Below are positions 45,701 to 59,595 of a DNA stretch of 64,000 nt, piece by piece. The first letter of the stretch is position 1. The number at the start of each line of letters is the position of its first letter. Origin of the DNA: Pseudomonas sp. R4-35-07 (GTDB taxonomy: Bacteria; Pseudomonadota; Gammaproteobacteria; Pseudomonadales; Pseudomonadaceae). Under the pieces are notes generated by a model, which saw only the letters and a list, made by a program, of their open reading frames with translations, searched no databases and was not told the origin of the DNA. Made by a program: the position numbers and the translations under genes. The stretch lies in NCBI RefSeq assembly GCF_003852235.1, contig NZ_CP027732.1, positions 5,766,001 to 5,830,000 of the forward strand, read 5' to 3'.

Positions 45701-47494
45701 GTCAACGTCGGTGCCTTTAAGCACAGCAACGTAGTACGACAGCAACTGCAGCGGGATGGTGTAGAGGATCGGCGACAGGGTGTCGTGGATGTGCGGCATG
45801 TTGATCACGTGAGTGCCTTCACCGTTGGTCATGCCTGCCTTTTCGTCGGCAAACACGATCAGTTGGCCGCCGCGGGCGCGGACTTCCTGCAGATTGGACT
45901 TGAGCTTTTCCAGCAGTTCGTTGTTCGGCGCCACGGTGACCACCGGCATGTCGTCATCCACCAGGGCCAACGGGCCGTGTTTCAGCTCGCCAGCTGGATA
46001 GGCTTCGGCGTGGATGTACGAGATTTCCTTGAGTTTGAGCGAACCTTCCATCGCTACCGGGTACTGCGCGCCACGGCCGAGGAACAGGGTGTGGTTTTTG
46101 TCGGCAAACAGCTCGGCGACTTTTTCCACGGTGCTGTCCATGGCCAGGGCTTCACCCAGGCGGGTCGGCAGGCGGCGCAGTTCTTCCACCAGGGTGGCTT
46201 CAATGCCTTCGGCCAGGGTGCCGCGCACTTGGCCGAGGGACAAGGTCAGCAGCAACAGGCCAACCAGCTGGGTGGTGAAGGCTTTGGTCGACGCTACGCC
46301 GATTTCGCGACCGGCCTGGGTCAGCAGGGTCAGGTCGGATTCACGCACAAGGGAGCTGATGCTGACGTTGCAGATTGCCAGGCTGGCGAGGAAGCCTAGC
46401 TCTTTGGCATTGCGCAGGGCAGCCAGAGTGTCGGCGGTTTCGCCGGACTGGGAGATGGTCACGAACAGGGTGTCTGGCTGCACCACCACCTTGCGGTAGC
46501 GGAATTCGCTGGCGACTTCGACCTGGCACGGGATGCCGGCCAGTTCTTCCAGCCAGTAACGCGCAACCATGCCGGCGTGGTAGCTGGTGCCGCAGGCGAC
46601 GATCTGCACGTTGCGCACTTTGGCGAACAGCTCGGCGGCTTGTGGGCCGAAGGCGTTGACCAATACTTGGTTCTGGCTCAGGCGACCTTCCAGGGTGCGC
46701 TGCACCACAGACGGCTGCTCGTGGATTTCCTTGAGCATGAAGTGGCGGAACTCGCCCTTGTCGGCGGCTTCGGCACCGTCGCGGTATTGCACAGCTTCGC
46801 GCTCGACGGACTGACCGTTCACGTCCCAGATCTGCACGCTTTCACGGCGGATGTCGGCGATGTCGCCTTCTTCCAGGTACATGAAGCGGTCGGTGACCTG
46901 GCGCAGGGCGAGTTGGTCGGAGGCCAGGAAGTTTTCCCCCAGGCCCAGGCCGATCACCAATGGGCTGCCGCTGCGTGCGGCAACCAGGCGGTCAGGCTGG
47001 CTGGCGCTGATCACGGCCAGGCCGTAGGCGCCGTGCAGTTCCTTGACCGTGGCCTTGAGGGCGGTGGTCAGGTCGCTGTGGTCCTTGAGCTTGTGGTTGA
47101 GCAGATGGGCGATAACTTCAGTGTCGGTGTCCGACGTGAACACATAGCCCAGGCCCTTGAGTTGTTCGCGCAGCACTTCGTGGTTTTCGATGATGCCGTT
47201 GTGCACCACCGCCAGGTCACCCGAGAAGTGTGGGTGAGCGTTACGCTCGCACGGCGCACCGTGGGTGGCCCAACGGGTGTGGGCGATGCCCAGGCGCCCA
47301 ACCAGCGGCTCGCCGGCCAGGGCCTGGTCCAACTCGCTGACTTTGCCCGGACGGCGCATGCGCTCAAGCTTGCCAGCATTGGTGAAGACGGCCACACCGG
47401 CGCTGTCATAGCCGCGGTACTCCAGGCGCTTGAGGCCTTCGAGCAGGATGGGAGTTACGTTACGTTCGGCGACTGCGCCAACAATTCCACACAT
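45662..47494 (-). CDS. glmS: Glutamine-fructose-6-phosphate aminotransferase
   Basis: The protein has 610 residues. The N-terminal glutaminase starts [12 protein letters not shown], with Cys2 as nucleophile, and two SIS domains follow ([20 protein letters not shown] at about 345). The C-terminal [13 protein letters not shown] is the family end. It makes glucosamine-6-phosphate, the first step to peptidoglycan and LPS amino sugars. The gene follows glmR by 10 bp, so the two are transcribed together. Confidence 0.97.
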   Translation of the reverse strand: MCGIVGAVAERNVTPILLEGLKRLEYRGYDSAGVAVFTNAGKLERMRRPGKVSELDQALAGEPLVGRLGIAHTRWATHGAPCERNAHPHFSGDLAVVHNGIIENHEVLREQLKGLGYVFTSDTDTEVIAHLLNHKLKDHSDLTTALKATVKELHGAYGLAVISASQPDRLVAARSGSPLVIGLGLGENFLASDQLALRQVTDRFMYLEEGDIADIRRESVQIWDVNGQSVEREAVQYRDGAEAADKGEFRHFMLKEIHEQPSVVQRTLEGRLSQNQVLVNAFGPQAAELFAKVRNVQIVACGTSYHAGMVARYWLEELAGIPCQVEVASEFRYRKVVVQPDTLFVTISQSGETADTLAALRNAKELGFLASLAICNVSISSLVRESDLTLLTQAGREIGVASTKAFTTQLVGLLLLTLSLGQVRGTLAEGIEATLVEELRRLPTRLGEALAMDSTVEKVAELFADKNHTLFLGRGAQYPVAMEGSLKLKEISYIHAEAYPAGELKHGPLALVDDDMPVVTVAPNNELLEKLKSNLQEVRARGGQLIVFADEKAGMTNGEGTHVINMPHIHDTLSPILYTIPLQLLSYYVAVLKGTDVDQPRNLAKSVTVE

Positions 47495-47504
47495 GGTATT
47501 TCTC

Positions 47505-48272
47505 CTAGATGACTGCCGCGCATATCAGCGTAATGCCGCGGGCTTGGATCTGGTCGCGGGCCTCAAGCGGCAGGCGATCATCGGTGATAAGGGTATGGAC
47601 GCTGCTCCAGGGCAGTTCCAGGTTGGGAATCTTGCGGCCGATCTTGTCGGATTCGACCATCACCACCACTTCGCGGGCGACCTCGGCCATGACGCGGCTC
47701 AGGCCCAATAACTCGTTGAACGTGGTGGTACCGCGCTGCAGATCGATGCCGTCGGCGCCGATGAACAGTTGGTCGAAATCGTAGGAGCGCAGCACCTGCT
47801 CGGCGACCTGGCCCTGGAACGAATCCGAATGCGGGTCCCAGGTGCCGCCGGTCATCAGCAGCACCGGTTCATGCTCCAGCTCGCTCAAGGCGCGGGCCAC
47901 GTTCAGGGAATTGGTCATGACCACCAGGCCGGGTTGATGGCCCAGTTCAGGGATCATCGCGGCGGTGGTGCTGCCGCTGTCGATGATGATGCGCGCGTGC
48001 TCACGCAACCGCGCCACGGCCGCACGGGCGATGGCGCGCTTGTAGGCAGAGACCGGTTGAGCCGCGTCGCCCACCAGCTCATGAGGCATGGTGATCGCGC
48101 CACCGTAGCGGCGCAGAAGCAGGCCATTGCTTTCGAGGGCGGCCAGGTCCTTGCGGATGGTCACCTCCGAAGTTTCGAAACGCTTGGCCAGTTCGTCCAC
48201 GCTGACTTCGCCCTGTTCATTGAGCAAGGTCAGGATATTGTGGCGACGTTGGGGGGTATTTCGTTTCGACAT
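47505..48272 (-). CDS. glmR: DeoR-family regulator GlmR
   Basis: The protein has 255 residues. A DeoR helix-turn-helix ([39 protein letters not shown]) precedes a sugar-phosphate sensor domain with [15 protein letters not shown] and VESDKIGRK. It lies directly before glmS, the position of GlmR in pseudomonads, and probably tunes amino-sugar synthesis. The ATG at 48272 starts the conserved [10 protein letters not shown]; an earlier in-frame start is unlikely. Confidence 0.9.
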   Translation of the reverse strand: MSKRNTPQRRHNILTLLNEQGEVSVDELAKRFETSEVTIRKDLAALESNGLLLRRYGGAITMPHELVGDAAQPVSAYKRAIARAAVARLREHARIIIDSGSTTAAMIPELGHQPGLVVMTNSLNVARALSELEHEPVLLMTGGTWDPHSDSFQGQVAEQVLRSYDFDQLFIGADGIDLQRGTTTFNELLGLSRVMAEVAREVVVMVESDKIGRKIPNLELPWSSVHTLITDDRLPLEARDQIQARGITLICAAVI

Positions 48273-48372
48273 GGCGATGGTAAGTTTCGGTTCGAAAGAT
48301 AACGAAGGCAATCAAAACCTATTCGGAACTCATCGTCAAGCGTTTGGAAGAGATTCTTCAGACGACACGAGC

Positions 48373-48468
48373 AAATGTGGGAGGGGGCTTGCTCCCGATT
48401 GCGGCAGATCAGTCAACTTTTACATCGACTGGACCACCGCTATCGGGGGCAAGCCCCCTCCCACATTT
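48373..48468. repeat. REP doublet (REPIN), GTGGGAGGGGGCTTGC family
   Basis: AAATGTGGGAGGGGGCTTGC at left and its inverse at right flank a variable spacer of about 50 bp. It lies between glmU and glmR. Confidence 0.9.
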
Positions 48469-48499
48469 GGATATCACTGCTGAGGGAGCAGTGGATAAC

Positions 48500-49867
48500 T
48501 CAGGTCTTGTTGATTTTGACCGGGCGCTTCCAGCCGTCGATGTTGCGTTGGCGGGCGCGGGCGACTGCCAGTTGGGACTTATCCACATCCTGATTGATGG
48601 TTGAGCCCGCAGCGGTGTTGGAACCATCACGGATAGTGACGGGTGCGACCAGCGAGTTGTTGGAGCCGATAAATACGTCTTCACCAATGGTGGTCTGGTG
48701 CTTATTGGCGCCGTCGTAGTTACAGGTAATCGTGCCCGCGCCAACGTTGGTGCGTGCACCGATCACTGCATCGCCCAAGTAGGTAAGGTGCCCGGCCTTG
48801 GCGCCTTCGCCCAGGTGAGCATTTTTCAGCTCCACGAAGTTACCCACATGGGCCTTGGCTTCCAGCACGCTGCCAGGACGCAGCCGCGCAAACGGACCCG
48901 CATCGCTGCCCTCGCCCATTACCGCGCCGTCGATATGGCTGTTGGCCTTGACCACGACACCTTTGCGCAGCGTGCTGTCCTTGATCACGCAGTTCGGGCC
49001 GATCACTACGTCGTCTTCGATGATCACACGGCCTTCGAGGATCACATTGATGTCGATCAGTACGTCGCGGCCCACCGTCACTTCACCGCGTACGTCGAAA
49101 CGCGCCGGGTCACGCAGGGTCACGCCCTGGGCCATCAGGCGGCGCCCTTCACGCAGCTGATAGTGGCGCTCCAACTCGGCCAATTGCTTACGGTCATTGG
49201 CGCCCTGCACTTCCATCGGGTCGTGGGGCTGCTCGGTGGCGACCACCAGGCCGTCACTGACCGCCATCTCGATGACGTCAGTAAGGTAGTACTCGCCTTG
49301 GGCATTGTTGTTGGACAGGCGGCTCATCCAGTCGGCGAGGCGATTGGCTGGCACCGCGAGAATCCCGGTGTTGCCTTCGGTGATGGCGCGCTGGGCTTCA
49401 CTGGCGTCCTTGTGCTCGACGATGGCCGCGACCTTGCCCTCGGCGTCACGCACGATGCGCCCGTAGCCGGTGGGGTCGTCCAGCTCGACGGTGAGCAGGC
49501 CCATCTGGCCAGGCACCACATGCTTGAGCAGGCGTTGCAGGGTTTCCACTTCGATCAGCGGCACATCACCGTACAGGATCAGCACGGTGTCAGCGGTGAT
49601 GAACGGCACCGCTTGCGCGGTGGCATGGCCAGTGCCCAATTGCTTGTCCTGCAAGACGAAATTCAAGTCGTCTGCGGCCAGACGCTCACGTACCACATCG
49701 GCACCGTGCCCGATGACTACGTGAATGCGCTGCGGGTCCAACTGCCGGGCACTGTGGATAACATGGCCAAGCATGGAATTGCCTGCGACCGGGTGCAGTA
49801 CCTTGGGCAAGGCCGAACGCATGCGGGTGCCCTGGCCAGCGGCGAGAATTACGATTTCAAGAGACAT
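48500..49867 (-). CDS. glmU: Bifunctional GlmU: N-acetylglucosamine-1-phosphate uridyltransferase / glucosamine-1-phosphate acetyltransferase
   Basis: The protein has 455 residues. The uridyltransferase domain (about 1-230) has [18 protein letters not shown]; the left-handed beta-helix acetyltransferase (about 250-455) has hexapeptide repeats and [13 protein letters not shown] near its active site. It makes UDP-N-acetylglucosamine for cell-wall and LPS synthesis. It follows the ATP synthase operon, from which a terminator separates it. Confidence 0.97.
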   Translation of the reverse strand: MSLEIVILAAGQGTRMRSALPKVLHPVAGNSMLGHVIHSARQLDPQRIHVVIGHGADVVRERLAADDLNFVLQDKQLGTGHATAQAVPFITADTVLILYGDVPLIEVETLQRLLKHVVPGQMGLLTVELDDPTGYGRIVRDAEGKVAAIVEHKDASEAQRAITEGNTGILAVPANRLADWMSRLSNNNAQGEYYLTDVIEMAVSDGLVVATEQPHDPMEVQGANDRKQLAELERHYQLREGRRLMAQGVTLRDPARFDVRGEVTVGRDVLIDINVILEGRVIIEDDVVIGPNCVIKDSTLRKGVVVKANSHIDGAVMGEGSDAGPFARLRPGSVLEAKAHVGNFVELKNAHLGEGAKAGHLTYLGDAVIGARTNVGAGTITCNYDGANKHQTTIGEDVFIGSNNSLVAPVTIRDGSNTAAGSTINQDVDKSQLAVARARQRNIDGWKRPVKINKT

Positions 49868-49927
49868 GAATGGCTACCAATCCTGGGCGGTCCGGCTTCA
49901 GACCAAAGAAGTGTTTTGCAAAAAAGA

Positions 49928-49954
49928 AAAAGGGTAGCCGAGGCTACCCTTTTT
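49928..49954 (-). terminator. Terminator after the ATP synthase operon
   Basis: AGGGTAGCC-GA-GGCTACCCT is flanked by A-run and T-run, so it can work both ways. It lies 36 bp past the atpC stop on the minus strand. Confidence 0.9.
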
Positions 49955-49989
49955 AATCAATCACGCGTGAAGCGTAACGGCAACGCCGC

Positions 49990-50406
49990 TTACTTCTTGC
50001 GGATCTGCTGGAGCGTCCGCAGCTGGGCTGCGGCCTCGGCCAGACGGACTGCAGCAGCGCTGTAGTCGAAGTCTGCGCCTTTTTCGTTCAGCGCCTTCTC
50101 GGCAGCCTTTACGGCTTCCTGAGCGGAGGCTTCATCCAGGTCGCCAGCACGTTGCACGGTATCGGCAAGTACCTTGACCATGTTCGGCTGAACCTCGAGG
50201 AAACCGCCAGAGATGTAGAACACCTCCTTTTCCCCGCCTTGCTTGGTCAGAGTGATCGGACCTGGCTTCAAGCTGGTGATCAACGGCGCGTGGCCCATGG
50301 CAATACCCAGGTCACCCAGGTCGCCGTGTGCAATCACCATTTCTACCAGACCGGAGAAGATTTCCCCTTCCGCGCTGACGATATCGCAATGGACTGTCAT
50401 AGCCAT
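49990..50406 (-). CDS. atpC: ATP synthase F1 epsilon subunit
   Basis: The protein has 138 residues: an N-terminal beta-sandwich ([32 protein letters not shown]) and a C-terminal helical hairpin. It couples rotation and restrains ATP hydrolysis. Last gene of the operon; GAGG precedes the ATG by 7 bp. Confidence 0.96.
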
Positions 50407-50450
50407 CTGATTGCCTCAACCTGATGAGCGCCCGTTTCCGGGCGCCAGGA

Positions 50451-51854
<1,404 letters not shown>

Positions 51855-52715
51855 TTAAACCGCGGCAGCGCCGCCGACGATTTCCGAGATCTCTTGGGTG
51901 ATCGCAGCCTGACGCGCCTTGTTGTAGATCAGCTGCAAATCGCTGATCAGATCACCGGCGTTATCGGTAGCGTTTTTCATCGCGATCATCCGCGCCGCTT
52001 GTTCAGCTGCGTTGTTCTCGACCACCGCCTGGTACACCTGCGACTCCACGTAGCGCACCATCAAGCCGTCAAGCAGCTCTTTGGCGTCTGGTTCGTAGAG
52101 GTAGTCCCAGTGGTGCTTGAGTTCCTGATCCGGAGTCGCCACCAGTGGAATCAATTGCTCCACGGTTGGCTGCTGGGTCATGGTGTTGATGAACTTGTTG
52201 GATACCACGGACAGGCGGTCAATCCGGCCTTCCAGGTACGCATCCAGCATCACCTTCACACTGCCGATCAAATCATTGATCGACGGCTCTTCACCCAGGT
52301 GGCTGATAGCTGCAACGACGTTACCGCCGAAGTTACGGAAAAAGGCCGCACCCTTGCTACCCACAACACACAGATCGATCTCGACGCCTTTTTCGCGGTT
52401 TACCGCCATGTCCTTGACCAGGGCCTTGAACAGGTTGGTATTCAGGCCACCACACAGACCACGGTCACTGCTCACTACCACATAACCCACGCGCTTGACT
52501 TCGCGCTCGATCATGAACGGGTGGCGGTATTCCGGGTTGGCGTTGGCCAGATGCCCAATTACCTGGCGGATACGTTCCGCATAAGGACGGCTGGCTGCCA
52601 TGCGCATTTGTGCCTTGCGCATTTTGCTGACCGCCACTTTTTCCATGGCGCTGGTAATCTTTTGCGTGCTTTTGATGCTCGCAATCTTACTGCGAATCTC
52701 TTTTGCGCCTGCCAT
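51855..52715 (-). CDS. atpG: ATP synthase F1 gamma subunit
   Basis: The protein has 286 residues. The N-terminal helix ([20 protein letters not shown]) and C-terminal helix ([15 protein letters not shown]) form the coiled-coil rotor shaft; [11 protein letters not shown] is the family signature. It couples the c-ring to catalysis. Confidence 0.97.
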   Translation of the reverse strand: MAGAKEIRSKIASIKSTQKITSAMEKVAVSKMRKAQMRMAASRPYAERIRQVIGHLANANPEYRHPFMIEREVKRVGYVVVSSDRGLCGGLNTNLFKALVKDMAVNREKGVEIDLCVVGSKGAAFFRNFGGNVVAAISHLGEEPSINDLIGSVKVMLDAYLEGRIDRLSVVSNKFINTMTQQPTVEQLIPLVATPDQELKHHWDYLYEPDAKELLDGLMVRYVESQVYQAVVENNAAEQAARMIAMKNATDNAGDLISDLQLIYNKARQAAITQEISEIVGGAAAV

Positions 52716-52765
52716 GTAACACCTATCAGGTTAGCAAGCGGGAGCCTTGCGGCTCCCGCTGCGGC

Positions 52766-54310
52766 TTACCAGGTTTGGGTGGCCTTGAACTTCTCGATAC
52801 CGGCTTTCATGCCAGCGTCGATATCGTCATTGAAGTCACCCTTCACGTTGATCTTCGCCATCAATTCGGCGTGATCGCGGTTGAAGTAAGCAATCAGCGC
52901 TTGTTCAAAGCTGCCGATCTTGGCGATTTCAACGTCGGTCAGGAACCCACGCTCAGCGGCATACAGCGACAACGCCATGTCAGCGATCGACATCGGGGCG
53001 TATTGCTTCTGCTTCATCAGCTCGGTAACGCGCTGACCATGCTCAAGTTGCTTACGGGTCGCTTCGTCCAGGTCAGACGCGAACTGGGCGAATGCCGCCA
53101 GTTCACGGTACTGAGCCAGAGCGGTACGGATACCACCGGAGAGCTTCTTGATGATCTTGGTCTGAGCGGCACCACCCACACGGGATACCGAAACACCGGC
53201 GTTCACTGCAGGACGGATGCCTGAGTTGAACATGGCCGATTCCAGGAAGATCTGACCGTCAGTGATGGAAATCACGTTGGTCGGAACAAACGCGGAAACG
53301 TCGCCAGCCTGGGTTTCGATGATCGGCAGTGCGGTCAGGGAACCGGTTTTGCCGGTCACTGCGCCGTTGGTGAACTTCTCTACGTACTCTTCGGAAACGC
53401 GGGATGCGCGCTCCAGCAGACGGGAGTGGAGATAGAACACGTCGCCTGGGTAGGCTTCACGGCCTGGTGGACGGCGCAGCAGCAGGGAAATCTGGCGGTA
53501 AGCCACTGCTTGCTTGGACAGATCGTCATAAACGATCAGCGCGTCTTCACCGCGGTCGCGGAAGAACTCACCCATGGTGCAACCGGAGTACGGTGCCAGG
53601 AATTGCAGCGCAGGAGATTCCGAAGCACTGGCAGCCACGATGATCGTGTTGGCCAGGGCGCCGTTTTCTTCCAGCTTGCGAACCACGTTGGCGATGGTCG
53701 ATTGCTTCTGACCGATCGCTACGTAGACGCAGAAAATGCCGCTGTTCTTCTGGTTGATGATCGCGTCGATCGCCAGAGCGGTTTTACCGATCTGACGGTC
53801 ACCGATGATCAGCTCACGCTGGCCACGGCCGACCGGAATCATGGCATCGACAGCCTTGTAGCCAGTCTGTACAGGCTGGTCTACCGACTTACGCCAGATC
53901 ACGCCTGGAGCAACTTTCTCGACCGCGTCGGTCTCGGTGTTGCCCAGTGGACCTTTACCGTCAACAGGGTTACCCAGTGCGTCGACGACGCGGCCCAGCA
54001 GTTCCTTACCTACCGGAACTTCCAGGATGCGGCCTGTGCACTTGGCGCTCATGCCTTCAGCCAGACTGGTATACGCGCCCAATACAACGGCACCTACGGA
54101 GTCTTGCTCCAGGTTGAGGGCCATACCGTAGACGCCGCCCGGAAACTCGATCATCTCGCCGTACATAACGTCGGCCAGACCGTGAATCCGCACGATGCCG
54201 TCAGATACGCTGACGACAGTGCCTTCGTTACGGGCTTGGGAGGTCACATCGAGCTTGTCGATGCGGCCCTTGATAATTTCACTTATTTCGGAAGGATTGA
54301 GTTGCTGCAT
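52766..54310 (-). CDS. atpA: ATP synthase F1 alpha subunit
   Basis: The protein has 514 residues. Walker A is GDRQIGKT, and [20 protein letters not shown] and [12 protein letters not shown] are alpha-subunit motifs. It holds the noncatalytic nucleotide sites in the hexamer with AtpD. Confidence 0.98.
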   Translation of the reverse strand: MQQLNPSEISEIIKGRIDKLDVTSQARNEGTVVSVSDGIVRIHGLADVMYGEMIEFPGGVYGMALNLEQDSVGAVVLGAYTSLAEGMSAKCTGRILEVPVGKELLGRVVDALGNPVDGKGPLGNTETDAVEKVAPGVIWRKSVDQPVQTGYKAVDAMIPVGRGQRELIIGDRQIGKTALAIDAIINQKNSGIFCVYVAIGQKQSTIANVVRKLEENGALANTIIVAASASESPALQFLAPYSGCTMGEFFRDRGEDALIVYDDLSKQAVAYRQISLLLRRPPGREAYPGDVFYLHSRLLERASRVSEEYVEKFTNGAVTGKTGSLTALPIIETQAGDVSAFVPTNVISITDGQIFLESAMFNSGIRPAVNAGVSVSRVGGAAQTKIIKKLSGGIRTALAQYRELAAFAQFASDLDEATRKQLEHGQRVTELMKQKQYAPMSIADMALSLYAAERGFLTDVEIAKIGSFEQALIAYFNRDHAELMAKINVKGDFNDDIDAGMKAGIEKFKATQTW

Positions 54311-54331
54311 TGCTCTGCTGCCCCTTCAAAC

Positions 54332-54868
54332 TCAAGATTTCAATGCTTCGGCAAGTTTCGCGATTTTGCCGCGAATCGAGCCATCGATAACCAGGTCGCC
54401 GGCACGGATAACGACACCACCAATCAGGGATGCGTCCTCCGAAGCTTGCAGGCGCACTTCCCGATTGAGTCGTGCACTGAGAACCTTGGCGAGTTTGTCT
54501 TGCTGTTCTTGGTTCAATGCAAAAGCACTGGTCACTTCAACGTCTACCGACTTCTCTGCTTCGGCCTTGTACAGGTCGAACAGAGCGGCGATCTCCGGCA
54601 ATAGCGGGAGACGGTCGTTTTCGGCAACGACGTGGATGAAGTTCTGCACCTTCACATCAAACTTGTCGCCGCACACTTCAATAAAAGTGGCGGCCTTGTC
54701 TGCGCTCGTCAGGCGCGGGGCCTTGAGCACGCGCTGCATGGTGTCGTCTTGCGACACTGCTGCAGCCAGGCCGAGCATGGCTGACCAAGAGGCCAGCTGC
54801 TGGTGGGCCTGGGCGTGCTCGAAGGCTGCCTTAGCGTAAGGTCGGGCCAACGTGGTCAGTTCTGCCAT
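54332..54868 (-). CDS. atpH: ATP synthase F1 delta subunit
   Basis: The protein has 178 residues. The N-terminal helical bundle ([19 protein letters not shown]) and C-terminal domain with [20 protein letters not shown] match AtpH. It forms part of the outer stalk that holds the F1 hexamer still. Confidence 0.96.
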
Positions 54869-54880
54869 GATCGCCCTCGC

Positions 54881-55351
54881 TTAAATTTCAGCAGCCAGTT
54901 TATTAACCAGCTCCGCGTGCGCGTTTTGATCGATTGTGGCACCAAGGATCTTCTCGGCACCGCCGACCGCCAGAGCACCCAGTTGGGCACGCAGCGCGTC
55001 TTTGACGCCATTCAGTTCCTGTTCGATCTCGGCATGAGCCGAAGCCTTGACACGGTCAGCTTCGACGCGGGCTTTTTCAACAGCCTCTTCGACGATCTGG
55101 TTACCGCGCTTCTTGGCTTGCTCAATGATCTCAGCTGCCTGTGCTTTAGCTTCGCGCAGTTGATGACCCACTTTCTCTTGGGCCAACTCCAGGTCGCGAG
55201 CTGCACGGCTGGCAGCGTCCAAACCATCCGCGATCTTCTTCTGACGTTCGTGCAAAGCCGCGATGACCGGAGGCCACACGAACTTCATGCAAAACACTAC
55301 AAAAATGAAGAACGCAACGGATTGGCCAATCAGGGTTGCATTAATGTTCAC
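54881..55351 (-). CDS. atpF: ATP synthase Fo subunit b
   Basis: The protein has 156 residues: one N-terminal membrane helix ([20 protein letters not shown]) and a long charged coiled coil. Two copies form the outer stalk between Fo and the delta subunit. Confidence 0.97.
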   Translation of the reverse strand: MNINATLIGQSVAFFIFVVFCMKFVWPPVIAALHERQKKIADGLDAASRAARDLELAQEKVGHQLREAKAQAAEIIEQAKKRGNQIVEEAVEKARVEADRVKASAHAEIEQELNGVKDALRAQLGALAVGGAEKILGATIDQNAHAELVNKLAAEI

Positions 55352-55407
55352 GCCAACACCTCGCTCATTCGTTGTCCATCACCCTAATCACTCGAAACGT
55401 CGAGTGA

Positions 55408-55680
<273 letters not shown>

Positions 55681-55798
55681 TTACGTCGTATGGTTTAGGT
55701 TTTTTAGATTTTAAAGCGGTAAAACAAATCGTTTCATAGCCCTGGAGGGCCACCTTCCCGTTTCACCGGGAAGGACATCAGACTAGTCGAGACTGGCC

Positions 55799-57092
<1,294 letters not shown>

Positions 57093-57252
57093 CACTCTTG
57101 CTCCTCAATGGTCGGCTGCCGGAAATCAATAACTTGGCATACTTTGTGCCGACAAAATGCGCGCAGAGTATAGGGGCGGTTCTGCCCCTATTCAACTGCC
57201 GGGTAGTGATTTCCGATCACGCGCTACATGAGCAATTGTTTCAGCGAATGTT

Positions 57253-58125
57253 TCAACGGATATGGGCAAGCACACCTTGAAGCTCGTCGAGGGAGTTATA
57301 TCCGATAACCAATTGCCCTTTACCTTTCTTGCCGTGGCGAATTTGCACCGCAGAGCCTAGCCGTTCGGCCAGGCGCTGCTCGAGGCGCGCGATATCCGGA
57401 TCAGGTTTGGCGGTTTCGACCGGTGCAGGTTTGCCGCTCAACCATTGGCGAACCAACGCTTCGGTCTGACGAACGGTAAGCCCGCGTGCGACAACGTGAC
57501 GCGCCCCTTCAACCTGTTGATTTTCCGGCAAACCGAGCAAAGCACGGGCGTGACCCATTTCCAGGTCGCCGTGGGACAACATGGTCTTGATGACTTCCGG
57601 CAGCGCGATCAAACGCAGCAGGTTGGACACAGTCACGCGGGATTTACCCACCGCATCGGCCACTTGTTGCTGGGTCAGCTGGAATTCGTGCTGCAACCGC
57701 TGCAGCGCGATGGCTTCCTCGATCGGGTTGAGGTCTTCACGCTGGATGTTTTCGATCAATGCCATGGCGATGGCCGTTTCATCCGGTACGTCGCGCACCA
57801 TCGCCGGGATGGTTTCCTTGCCTGCCTGCTGGCTGGCGCGCCAGCGACGTTCGCCGGCGATGATTTCAAAGCGGCCGCTGCCAATGGGGCGCACCACGAT
57901 CGGCTGCATCACGCCCTGGGCCTTGATCGAGTTGGCCAGCTCTTCCAGCGCCTGCGGGTCCATGTCCCGGCGCGGCTGGTATTTGCCGCGCTGGATCAGG
58001 TCCAGGGGCAAGTGCTGCAGCTCACGTTCGTCGGCCTGCACCGCTTGCTCTTCCAGCGAAGTGACGGTCGGACCACTCAGGAGTGCATCCAGTCCACGTC
58101 CGAGACCTCGTTTTTTGACGGCCAT
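57253..58125 (-). CDS. parB: Chromosome partition protein ParB
   Basis: The protein has 290 residues. An N-terminal ParB/Srx-type nuclease-like domain (about 38-130, with GERRWRASQQAGKETIPAMV, the CTP-binding motif) precedes a helix-turn-helix (LTQQQVADAVGKSRVTVSNL) and a C-terminal dimer domain. It binds parS and spreads along DNA to segregate the origin. One candidate parS lies at 22344 in this window. It follows parA by 9 bp. Confidence 0.97.
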   Translation of the reverse strand: MAVKKRGLGRGLDALLSGPTVTSLEEQAVQADERELQHLPLDLIQRGKYQPRRDMDPQALEELANSIKAQGVMQPIVVRPIGSGRFEIIAGERRWRASQQAGKETIPAMVRDVPDETAIAMALIENIQREDLNPIEEAIALQRLQHEFQLTQQQVADAVGKSRVTVSNLLRLIALPEVIKTMLSHGDLEMGHARALLGLPENQQVEGARHVVARGLTVRQTEALVRQWLSGKPAPVETAKPDPDIARLEQRLAERLGSAVQIRHGKKGKGQLVIGYNSLDELQGVLAHIR

Positions 58126-58134
58126 GGGGATTCC

Positions 58135-58932
58135 TTAAGTTGGCTGGGCTGCAGCGGTGCGTGAATTGCGACGTTGGCGACGCACCATCTCGCCGGCCAG
58201 CGCCAGGTAGGCAATGGCGCCACGGGAGGATTTGTCGTAGGCCAGCGCCGGCATGCCGTAGCTTGGCGCTTCGGCCAGGCGAATGTTGCGTGGAATCACC
58301 GTGTCGTAGAGCTGGTCGCCGAAATGTTCCTTGAGCTGCGCCGACACATCGTTCATCAGGCTCAGGCGCGGGTCATACATGGTCCGCAGCAGGCCTTCGA
58401 CTTTCAGGTTCGGGTTGAGCAATTCGGCGATACGCTTGATGTTATCCACAAGGTCGCTCAGGCCTTCGAGCGCAAAGTACTCGCACTGCATGGGGATGAT
58501 CACCCCATCGGCGGCAACCAGAGCGTTGAGCGTGAGCATCGACAGCGACGGCGGGCAGTCGATCAGGATGTAGTCGTAATTCTCGCGGATCGGCGCCAAG
58601 GCGCTGCGCAGACGGCTTTCCTTCATCTGCATTTCCAGCAGCACCACTTCCGCCGCAGTCAGGTCGCGGTTGGCCGGCAGCAGTTGATAACCGCCATGCT
58701 CGGAATAGTGCATGGCCTGGCCCAGGTCGCACTCGCCGATCAGCAAGTCGTAGACCGAGTTTTCCAGGCCGTGTTTATCCACACCGCTACCCATGGTGGC
58801 GTTGCCCTGTGGATCGAGATCGATCAACAGCACCCGGCGCTTGGTCGCGACCAGGGATGCTGCGAGGTTGATGCAGGTGGTGGTTTTGCCCACGCCACCT
58901 TTCTGGTTCGCTACCGCGAATACCTTAGCCAT
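58135..58932 (-). CDS. parA: Chromosome partition ATPase ParA (Soj)
   Basis: The protein has 265 residues. The deviant Walker A is KGGVGKTT near residue 10, and DLDPQGNATMG and YILIDCPPSLSML are ParA motifs. It drives origin segregation with ParB. The start at 58932 gives the family N-terminus MAKVFAVANQKGGVG, 18 bp downstream of an alternative ATG. Confidence 0.96.
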   Translation of the reverse strand: MAKVFAVANQKGGVGKTTTCINLAASLVATKRRVLLIDLDPQGNATMGSGVDKHGLENSVYDLLIGECDLGQAMHYSEHGGYQLLPANRDLTAAEVVLLEMQMKESRLRSALAPIRENYDYILIDCPPSLSMLTLNALVAADGVIIPMQCEYFALEGLSDLVDNIKRIAELLNPNLKVEGLLRTMYDPRLSLMNDVSAQLKEHFGDQLYDTVIPRNIRLAEAPSYGMPALAYDKSSRGAIAYLALAGEMVRRQRRNSRTAAAQPT

Positions 58933-58950
58933 TCTTGCTTGTGTTCCCAA

Positions 58951-59595
58951 TCATGCCGTGCGGCGCAGTATCAGCAGATGGCGTTGGCCTTGGCAACCGG
59001 GTACGGCCAAGGCGTGTTCGCTATCGAGGTGGAAGTCTGCCGGCAATGCTAACAGCTCGTCGCTTGGATGGACGCCCTTCATTGCCAGCCAGCGGGTATC
59101 GCGGTCGCCAAGGTGGCGAGTCCAGTTGCTGAAGTTCTCCATGCTGCTGAACGCCCGGGAAACAATTCCGTTGAAGGGCTGCTCAGGCGTAAAGGCTTCG
59201 ACGCGACTGTGGATAACCTGCAGATTGTCCAGCTTGAGTTCGAGTTTGACCTGGGTCAGGAAGCGGGTTTTCTTGCCGTTGCTGTCCAGGCAGGTGACCT
59301 GTGACTCTGGAAACAGGATGGCCAGCGGTATGCCTGGCATGCCGCCGCCGCTGCCGACGTCCAACCAGCGACCGTTTTCGATAAACGGCATCCCGCTCAA
59401 GCTGTCGAGCAAATGGCGCGAGACCATTTCGTCCGGATTGCGCACCGCAGTCAGGTTGTAAGCCTTGTTCCATTTGATCAACAGGGCCAGGTAGCCCATC
59501 AGCAACGCGTGCTGGGTTTCGGTCAGGTCTATGCCCAACTGGCGCGCACCTGTGGATAACTCTTCGGCGTGTTGCGAGGTGACCAACGAACTCAA
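58951..59595 (-). CDS. rsmG: 16S rRNA (guanine527-N7)-methyltransferase
   Basis: The protein has 214 residues. [16 protein letters not shown] is the SAM-binding motif and the rest matches the GidB/RsmG family. It methylates G527 of 16S rRNA. The start codon is TTG at 59595, which overlaps the mnmG stop (TTGA) and has GGAG 8 bp upstream. No in-frame ATG fits the conserved start. Confidence 0.95.
   Translation of the reverse strand: MSSLVTSQHAEELSTGARQLGIDLTETQHALLMGYLALLIKWNKAYNLTAVRNPDEMVSRHLLDSLSGMPFIENGRWLDVGSGGGMPGIPLAILFPESQVTCLDSNGKKTRFLTQVKLELKLDNLQVIHSRVEAFTPEQPFNGIVSRAFSSMENFSNWTRHLGDRDTRWLAMKGVHPSDELLALPADFHLDSEHALAVPGCQGQRHLLILRRTA

Noticed and set aside
27373..48468. CRISPR array from recurring palindromic units
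   Set aside because: The units are isolated and kilobases apart, with no regular spacers or cas genes. They are REP elements.
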